DNA of 64,000 nucleotides, from positions 124,001 to 188,000 of the forward strand of contig JANWIV010000003.1 in the NCBI GenBank assembly GCA_025449735.1, given 5' to 3'. Within the stretch, counting starts at the first letter, position 1, and each line of letters begins with the position of its first letter. This DNA comes from Candidatus Microgenomates bacterium (GTDB lineage: Bacteria; Patescibacteriota; Microgenomatia; UBA1406; HO2-37-13b). A model generated the notes under the pieces. The model worked only from the letters and a program-made list of their open reading frames with translations. It did no database searches and was not told where the DNA came from. The position numbers were made by a program, and so were the translations under genes. This document shows, piece by piece, positions 57,908-64,000 of this stretch.

Positions 57908-60112
57908 ATGTCTTGGATTTCAACAACGATCTATTGGTATGCAATTATATTTATGGTCGGCGCCGCCGCGCTACCGATCACCAGAAAAATATTTTCCTCT
58001 TTCCTTGATTATGGCTATCCATTTGCCAAAACAGTTGGGATATTGTTGACGAGTTATTTAGTCCTGACATTATCAACTGCACACATATTGCCTTTTACGT
58101 CAACCAGCGTTTTCTCAATGCTACTAATTATCTTTGGCGCCGGTATTTTATTATGGCGACGGTCTAAGGTATCAAGAAAAATAAATAGCACTCAAATCGC
58201 CATGATTATATTTGAAGAAATGCTTTTTTTTGTTTCTCTTATATTTTGGACTTATGTCCGAGGCCAAGAACCATCAATCAGGGGATTGGAGAAATTCATG
58301 GATTATGGCTTTATCAATACGGCGCTGAATGCTCAATATTTCCCACCGGCTGATATGTGGCTCGCAGGCCACTCGATAAATTATTATTTCTTTGGTCATG
58401 TAGTTGGCGCGGTATTGACCAAACTATCAGGAATCGCCTCTTCACAAACATATAATTTAATCCTAGCGACAATTTTTGCTCTTGGCATCACCACAACTTT
58501 TTCACTTACATTCAATCTTCTCTATCATACCTTTGGGAAACGGCTTTGGAATGCGATTGGTGGTGGTATATTAGGCACTTTTATCGTCAACTTTGGTGGC
58601 AACCTTCATACGATATATGCTTTTACCACTGGCTATCAAAATGAAGAGCCAATTCCATTTTGGAAAATAATGTCTGGCTTTAATCCAGAAAAATATTGGT
58701 ATCCTAATGCAACTCGATTTATTCCTTTCACCATTCATGAATTTCCAATGTATTCCTATGTGGTTGCCGACTTGCATGGTCATGTATTTGATATTCCTTT
58801 TGTCCTATTAACGATGGCTCTTATCATTGTCTTTGTGGTCAATATAATTCAAAAAAATAGTAGTGAAGCGAAACTTTTTGATTTTTTGTCAATTGACAAA
58901 AAAAAACTCCCCTCGACTACCAAAATAATTAATTTCATCAATCTAAAAACTAATTATTTTGTTTTTGCCATAGGTATTGGTTTTATGCTTGCAGTACACT
59001 ACATGACCAATGCTTTTGATGCAGGGGTCTATTTATTGCTCGCCGGGTTTGTCCTCTGGCACTTTTTAGGTTTTTCAAAAACGATAATTTTGTCGCTTGT
59101 CATGGTCGCTGCTTTCTTATTGTTTAGTTTGCCTTTTTCCTTGCACTTCACTCCATTTGCCTCAGGAATTGGTGTTAATTGTGCCCCCACATTTTTGACC
59201 AATTTGAAGACTCTCGGTCCATTTCTATTTGAAGCGGGGAATTGTCAATTATCCCCCTTTTGGATGATACTTATTTTGTGGGGCTTTTTCTGGTTCAATG
59301 GCTTATTCCTTACTTATATTGTCCTTACAAAAAGTAGTCTCATAGATAAAAAAGTTTTACCATTATTTCAACTTGTCACGATTATGTTCGCTCTCTCCAC
59401 TTTACTTATTTTTTTTCCCGAAGCATTGTATTTAAAAGATATTTATCCTAGCCACTTTAGAGCCAATACCATGTTTAAACTTGGTTATCAGGCTTTTATG
59501 ATGATGGGAATAGGATCAGCTTTTGCTTTTGTCGCTTTAAAAAGAATTATTTCCAAATTGCCTTTTTTCGTAATAAGTTACTTATTTGGCTTTGTAATTT
59601 TATTCTTCTTTATCGCAATTTACCCAATTTTTGCCACCAGATCCTACTATGGAAGACTTAATAAAACACCTACGCTTGATGGTACCACCTGGATAAATAC
59701 CGTCTACCCAGAATATTTAGAAATTATCAGTTATCTTGAGAGTTCAACCGCAAAAGGGACAATAATACTTGAAGCACAAGGAGATTCTTATACTGATTTT
59801 AATGTCGTCTCTTCATATAGCGGTCGAGCCACAGTAGCCGGCTGGTGGGTCCATCAATGGCTATGGAGAGGTAGTTCTGATGTCGTAGGTAAGCTTATCC
59901 CTGAAATTGAAGCAATGTATCAAAGTCAAAGTCTACCTGAGACTAAGCGTCTACTAAATAAGTACCGGGTTGAGTATGTGATTATCGGAACCAACGAAAG
60001 ACAAAAGTATAAAGAATTAAATGAAAAGAAGTTTGAGGCTTTGGGACAGGCTGTTTTTAGATCGAATAATGGCATTGGAATTATATATAAAATTCCCCTT
60101 GACAGCAATTGA
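57908..60112 (+). CDS. DUF2298 / YYY-type multi-pass membrane protein
   Basis: Start trimmed to ATG 57908; LEKFMDYGFINTALNAQYFPPADMWLAGHSINYYFFGHVVGAVLTKLSG and EFPMYSYVVADLHGHV. Confidence 0.85.
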   Translation: MSWISTTIYWYAIIFMVGAAALPITRKIFSSFLDYGYPFAKTVGILLTSYLVLTLSTAHILPFTSTSVFSMLLIIFGAGILLWRRSKVSRKINSTQIAMIIFEEMLFFVSLIFWTYVRGQEPSIRGLEKFMDYGFINTALNAQYFPPADMWLAGHSINYYFFGHVVGAVLTKLSGIASSQTYNLILATIFALGITTTFSLTFNLLYHTFGKRLWNAIGGGILGTFIVNFGGNLHTIYAFTTGYQNEEPIPFWKIMSGFNPEKYWYPNATRFIPFTIHEFPMYSYVVADLHGHVFDIPFVLLTMALIIVFVVNIIQKNSSEAKLFDFLSIDKKKLPSTTKIINFINLKTNYFVFAIGIGFMLAVHYMTNAFDAGVYLLLAGFVLWHFLGFSKTIILSLVMVAAFLLFSLPFSLHFTPFASGIGVNCAPTFLTNLKTLGPFLFEAGNCQLSPFWMILILWGFFWFNGLFLTYIVLTKSSLIDKKVLPLFQLVTIMFALSTLLIFFPEALYLKDIYPSHFRANTMFKLGYQAFMMMGIGSAFAFVALKRIISKLPFFVISYLFGFVILFFFIAIYPIFATRSYYGRLNKTPTLDGTTWINTVYPEYLEIISYLESSTAKGTIILEAQGDSYTDFNVVSSYSGRATVAGWWVHQWLWRGSSDVVGKLIPEIEAMYQSQSLPETKRLLNKYRVEYVIIGTNERQKYKELNEKKFEALGQAVFRSNNGIGIIYKIPLDSN

Positions 60113-60127
60113 TAGATTTGTTACTGT
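60099..60127 (+). promoter_or_regulatory. Sigma70-like promoter TTGACA-N17-TACTGT
   Basis: TTGACA 60099-60104, 17-nt spacer, TACTGT 60122-60127, straddling the end of the upstream CDS. Confidence 0.5.
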
Positions 60128-60132
60128 AGATG

Positions 60133-60212
60133 ATAGCTCCGATTCGTCGGAGACCCACGAAGGGCATTACTATTCGTCGTAGGCAGCGAACGGTAGTAAT
60201 GCTCTTTTTTTT
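60133..60212 (+). ncRNA. Candidate small RNA of about 80 nt
   Basis: CTCCGA-TTCG-TCGGAG hairpin, then GGGCATTACTATTCG/CGAA(cgg)TAGTAATGCTC stem followed by T8. Confidence 0.5.
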
Positions 60213-60220
60213 ATCTAGCC

Positions 60221-60352
60221 TTAAAGTTGATAGAGCGTAAATGGTACCTGCAGCTTTTTTTTGACCATTTCGGCAAACTGCTTTTTTACAAACTCTTCAA
60301 ACTCCTTTCCCATTTTCCCACGAGGTGCGTATTCGTCTTTTATTTTTTTCAT
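60221..60352 (-). CDS. 43-aa small basic protein MKKIKDEYAPRGKMGKEFEEFVKKQFAEMVKKKLQVPFTLYQL
   Basis: Complete ATG-TAA frame in an otherwise empty gap, not in supplied ORF track. Confidence 0.45.
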   Translation of the reverse strand: MKKIKDEYAPRGKMGKEFEEFVKKQFAEMVKKKLQVPFTLYQL

Positions 60353-60516
60353 GGCAGCGAATTAATATGATTATACGCATGCTCACATTCTTGTCAAGTC
60401 TTATAGCAAAATACCCTTCTATTATAAGACAACTTATAGTTTATATTGTTGGTTTTAGATTATCAAATCAACCTGAAAGAAAAAAAGAGAATCATGTGGA
60501 CAAACTGTGGAAAGGT

Positions 60517-61287
60517 TTAGTGAAGCTGATTTAGTATTGTCGTATCCTCAATTTTGATCCCATCAACACCATAGGTGATTATTTTTTTTATCGTTGCTAC
60601 CTCATCGGTACCATAGACAAATACCTTAAGGCCTAGGTTTTTTAGGTGACGGACAAATTGCGGACCAGCAAAACGATAATGGACCGAAATTCCATCGACT
60701 TTGATTTTTTTGACACGACGTTTTAGCAAAAAAGTCGCGGCACGACTCAAAAAAACCGTCGTAAAGATCCAAAGCATTCGGGCAAAAAAATGTCGTGACA
60801 GATCACGAGAATCCTTAAAAGTGAGTGATAGACAATAATTACCACCAACTAACTTTTCCTCAAGCGTTAGGAGGACATTAAGGTCGTAACAGTCAAAATA
60901 AAGATTGCCATTATATTTTTTGTTACTTAAAAATTCCCCTAGGCTTTCAACTACTGATTCTTCTTTGAGGTCAATATTGAGTATTTTGCCTGAATTAACA
61001 ACAGAAGCAAAAATTTGCTCAAATTTTGGGATATCTAGGTGTTTTATTTCATTGTAGGAAAGCTCATCAATCCAAACTCGATGTCCATTAAGATATACTC
61101 CCCGATCATGATGGGCAACGAGTATTTTGTCTTTTGTTTGCCTAAGATCAATCTCCACTCCATCAATTTCAGGGATATCAAGAGATTTATTAATGGCGTC
61201 AATTCGATTTTCAAGCACACCATTAGCCCCACCACGATGGGCAATCATTAAAGTTTTGGTTACCTTTTTATGTCCGTTTTTTTTCAT
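60517..61287 (-). CDS. Glycerophosphodiester phosphodiesterase
   Basis: MIAHRGGANGVLENRIDAI, DGVEIDLRQTKD, LVAHHD. Confidence 0.9.
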   Translation of the reverse strand: MKKNGHKKVTKTLMIAHRGGANGVLENRIDAINKSLDIPEIDGVEIDLRQTKDKILVAHHDRGVYLNGHRVWIDELSYNEIKHLDIPKFEQIFASVVNSGKILNIDLKEESVVESLGEFLSNKKYNGNLYFDCYDLNVLLTLEEKLVGGNYCLSLTFKDSRDLSRHFFARMLWIFTTVFLSRAATFLLKRRVKKIKVDGISVHYRFAGPQFVRHLKNLGLKVFVYGTDEVATIKKIITYGVDGIKIEDTTILNQLH

Positions 61288-61326
61288 TATTACCTTTTTG
61301 ATTGTTCTGTATAGATAGTATAATAT

Positions 61327-62088
61327 ATGTTTGCCCTTATGAAAAGTAAACTTAAGCTTGCTATCTCAGTTATTGTCCCTGCCTACAACGAAGAAAAAAC
61401 CGTCGGTCGAGTGCTTAACCAACTTAAGAAAAGCCCTTCGATCAGTGAAATCATAGCGATCAATGACGGTTCTACCGATAATACTCTCCTTCAGATGCAA
61501 CGCGTGCCGGGGGTGATTTTGCTTGATTTTAAGAAAAACCGTGGCAAGGCACATGCGGTTGCTGCTGGCATCACCAAAGCTCATGGCGAGATAATTATGC
61601 TTATTGACGCCGATGCCATGACTATCGACGATTTGATGATTAGTCGGATGATTAAGCCGTTGCTGGAAAAGGTAGCTGATGGCGTAATTGGTTATCCAGA
61701 TACAATTATCGATAAGTTTTTTATTCCTCTCTGTGGGCAACGTGCCTATTTTAGAGCCGACCTTTTACCTCACCTCGACTCATTTGAGAAGAAAGGTTAT
61801 GGACTTGAACTATATTTGAATTATATCTATCATGGAAAAAAAATCGAACACGTAGTCTTGTCTGGGCTTCAACTACCACAAAAACATAAAAAACAATCGC
61901 TTGATATGGCCACAAAAATGTATTTAGTTGAGTTGCTCGAGATTATGCACGAAATTGCAAAATCTGATAAACCAGCCGATTTTTTTAATAAAGCTTATTT
62001 GCAGCCATTTAAAAAATTAAACAGCGGCAACGATGATTTTAGCGCCAGAAACCTACTGAAGAAACTCAAAAATCGCGTCAATCAATAA
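61327..62088 (+). CDS. GT2-family glycosyltransferase
   Basis: SVIVPAYNEEKTVGRVL, INDGSTDNT, LIDADAM. Confidence 0.88.
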   Translation: MFALMKSKLKLAISVIVPAYNEEKTVGRVLNQLKKSPSISEIIAINDGSTDNTLLQMQRVPGVILLDFKKNRGKAHAVAAGITKAHGEIIMLIDADAMTIDDLMISRMIKPLLEKVADGVIGYPDTIIDKFFIPLCGQRAYFRADLLPHLDSFEKKGYGLELYLNYIYHGKKIEHVVLSGLQLPQKHKKQSLDMATKMYLVELLEIMHEIAKSDKPADFFNKAYLQPFKKLNSGNDDFSARNLLKKLKNRVNQ

Positions 62089-63788
62089 ACACCTTCTAGT
62101 TGATAGACAACAAATTCATCATTTTGATAGGCAATATGTAAACCTAAGTGATTCGGTCTTTCAAGGACAATAAAGCTAACTCCTTGTTGCTGCGCAATAT
62201 TTATTATTTGGTCTTGAGATAAACTGTAGTAGCGATCCTTAATTATCAAGCGATTTTTAAAAAAATCCCCTTTGAACTGATTTATTGCACCAGGAGACAC
62301 GAGTTCAAACCGATATTTAAAGTCACTCATATAATTTGGTTCAAAAATAAGCTCCAACATTTCTGAATAAGTAGCCAGGCTTTGTCGCTCAGAGATGACA
62401 CGCCAATCGGTAATATTAAGTGACCATTGCTGTGGTGGGGTAATAAAACGAGCGTCAAGCGCCGTATTATCGCGTGCCCAAAGCGCCACTTCTTTCCAAT
62501 TGTCATTCTTACCATTAATATAAATGCCAGGGCGCCACAGTTCAGCAAAATAAAGACTATAAATTGAAATGCCAATCAAAAACAAGCTCAAGAACCCAAT
62601 CGCATATTCTTTTATTCTTATTTTTATTTTAATAAAGGTAATTAAAATTATTGGCAAGAGCAGTAGCGGCAGCGGTAAAATTATCCCCGCGATAAGGATA
62701 AGAATGGTTTGGGCCGCCAACTCAGAATGAACCTCTAATTGATCGGCTAAATAATTAGCCAAAAATAAATAGGCAAAAAATAAGATAAAAATACCTGCTC
62801 GCACTAGCTGGAGTTGTATCAAAAATACTGCCGGATAAAGATAGGAGATGATATAAGAGACGATGACAAAAACTCCTGAAATCAATACGAAATTGTTTAT
62901 TGATGGAAAATATTTATTATCCTTCTCTTTTTTACTGAATAAGAAGTATATAGCGCCAATTGAGAGCCCGCTAAGAAAAAGTAATAATACAAATAAACTA
63001 CCTCCGATTGGAAAAAATAAATGATACAAAAGCCCATCACTGACGAGTTTAAACCAAGCTGGCTGAATCGATAGATCAAGCCCACCGCTGCCAAAACGCC
63101 AGATAAGCAGCGGCAGCGCTCCAATTATAAAAACGACTGCTGCGGGAATAAGCTTTTTAAAACTCGCTAGTCGATATCTAATCAATAAATCAAAAGAAAA
63201 CAAAGCCAGGACAAAGTGAACCGATATAGCATGAATGTTGTAGGCAAGACCTAGAAAGATGAAGGATAGAATGATTTTTTTATTCAAATATTGATCGATT
63301 GCCAATAGCAAAATCGGCAGGACAAATGTTCGGTTGAGTAGGCTGAATTCTAAAATCGAAAGGCCACCAAATCCCAAGTGAGGTAACATGAAAAGAAGTA
63401 CCGCAAATATAGCCGTCAAAGGCTTTTTAAAAATTGTCATTGAAAGTCTCCATATCATGCTTAGAGTCAGATAGGTTGAGATTAAGTGAACAATAAACAT
63501 TGATAGTTCAAGTATTCCTAATTTTTCAAAAGGGACAAAAAACTGCCAAAAAAAAGAATAGTGCACTGAAGACAATTTCAGAAATGGGTCAGAGGGATAA
63601 AGGCTTTGATCAGCGAAATGTTTGACAAAGGGAATATGAGCCGCTTGATCAAAAGTGCCATAATGATAACCCGAGACTACGACACTTATCAGTGTACAAA
63701 TTAAGAAAAAAAGTTGCCGGTGAAAAAATGATTGATTAATTTTGTTAGCAAAGTTAACAAAATATGATTTTATTTTTGATGTCGTCAT
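62082..63788 (-). CDS. Multi-pass membrane protein, GT-C-like
   Basis: HYGTFDQAAHIPFVKHFADQSLYPSDPFLKLSSVHYSFFWQFFVP first loop and many TM segments. Confidence 0.6.
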   Translation of the reverse strand: MTTSKIKSYFVNFANKINQSFFHRQLFFLICTLISVVVSGYHYGTFDQAAHIPFVKHFADQSLYPSDPFLKLSSVHYSFFWQFFVPFEKLGILELSMFIVHLISTYLTLSMIWRLSMTIFKKPLTAIFAVLLFMLPHLGFGGLSILEFSLLNRTFVLPILLLAIDQYLNKKIILSFIFLGLAYNIHAISVHFVLALFSFDLLIRYRLASFKKLIPAAVVFIIGALPLLIWRFGSGGLDLSIQPAWFKLVSDGLLYHLFFPIGGSLFVLLLFLSGLSIGAIYFLFSKKEKDNKYFPSINNFVLISGVFVIVSYIISYLYPAVFLIQLQLVRAGIFILFFAYLFLANYLADQLEVHSELAAQTILILIAGIILPLPLLLLPIILITFIKIKIRIKEYAIGFLSLFLIGISIYSLYFAELWRPGIYINGKNDNWKEVALWARDNTALDARFITPPQQWSLNITDWRVISERQSLATYSEMLELIFEPNYMSDFKYRFELVSPGAINQFKGDFFKNRLIIKDRYYSLSQDQIINIAQQQGVSFIVLERPNHLGLHIAYQNDEFVVYQLEGVY

Positions 63789-63833
63789 AATTGTATATTT
63801 TATTATAGTCTGATAAGCTATATTCTAACAATC

Positions 63834-63901
63834 GTCATTCTGATCCCGATTCGATCGGGAGAAGAAACTCAAAAAAGATCCTTCACTATGCTCAGGATGA
63901 C
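63834..63901. repeat. GTCATTCTGA...TCAGGATGAC palindromic element
   Basis: 10-nt imperfect terminal inverted repeats with internal TCCCGATtcgATCGGGA hairpin. Confidence 0.85.
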
Positions 63902-63913
63902 ATTTAAACAATA

Positions 63914-64000
63914 ATGAAAATTAATAACAAATTTTTGATTGCCGCAATTAAAACGATATTACTAGGAGCCAGTCTCCATCTTTTTCTCCTGACAATATAT
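63914..64000 (+). CDS. Start of a membrane protein truncated by window end
   Basis: ATG then MKINNKFLIAAIKTILLGASLHLFLLTIY open to base 64000. Confidence 0.5.
   Translation, partial: MKINNKFLIAAIKTILLGASLHLFLLTIY

Noticed and set aside
1-64000. CRISPR arrays, cas genes, prophage or IS transposases
   Set aside because: No regularly spaced direct repeats and no Cas, integrase or transposase motifs found; the excisionase-like HTH at 5460 stands alone

Overview
This 64 kb window looks like ordinary chromosome from a Candidate Phyla Radiation / Patescibacteria-type bacterium. That placement is an inference from gene content, the very short IF-2, compact +/- strand blocks and abundant small palindromic intergenic elements. 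TGA is used as a stop and an RF2 gene is present, so I assume the standard bacterial code. Main contents: (i) a tightly coupled + strand surface-glycan operon (about 5.46-21.1 kb) opening with an HTH protein and a ~1605-aa single ORF that appears to join GT2 + GT2 (QxxRW type) + flippase-like + GT4 modules, followed by GTs, a WecE-like aminotransferase, a zinc-ribbon SDR epimerase, an APH-like kinase and GT39-like membrane proteins; (ii) a sortase next to a likely substrate; (iii) a minus-strand block with rmuC, a degenerate DHH protein, infB and nusA; (iv) tRNA-Tyr, prfB, ftsEX, rmlA; (v) a VirB6/VirB2-like membrane/pilin locus with a 1211-aa orphan; (vi) jag, yidC, rpmH (missed by the ORF track), valS. 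The strongest unexplained signals are a duplicated structured RNA with covarying stems (22.6 and 38.3 kb), an RNA-like leader upstream of rmlA, a small RNA candidate with its own promoter and terminator at 60.1 kb, palindromic repeats translated in frame inside valS and nusA, and a recurring 7-bp-period intergenic repeat style. All calls are by eye; no database or folding program was run.
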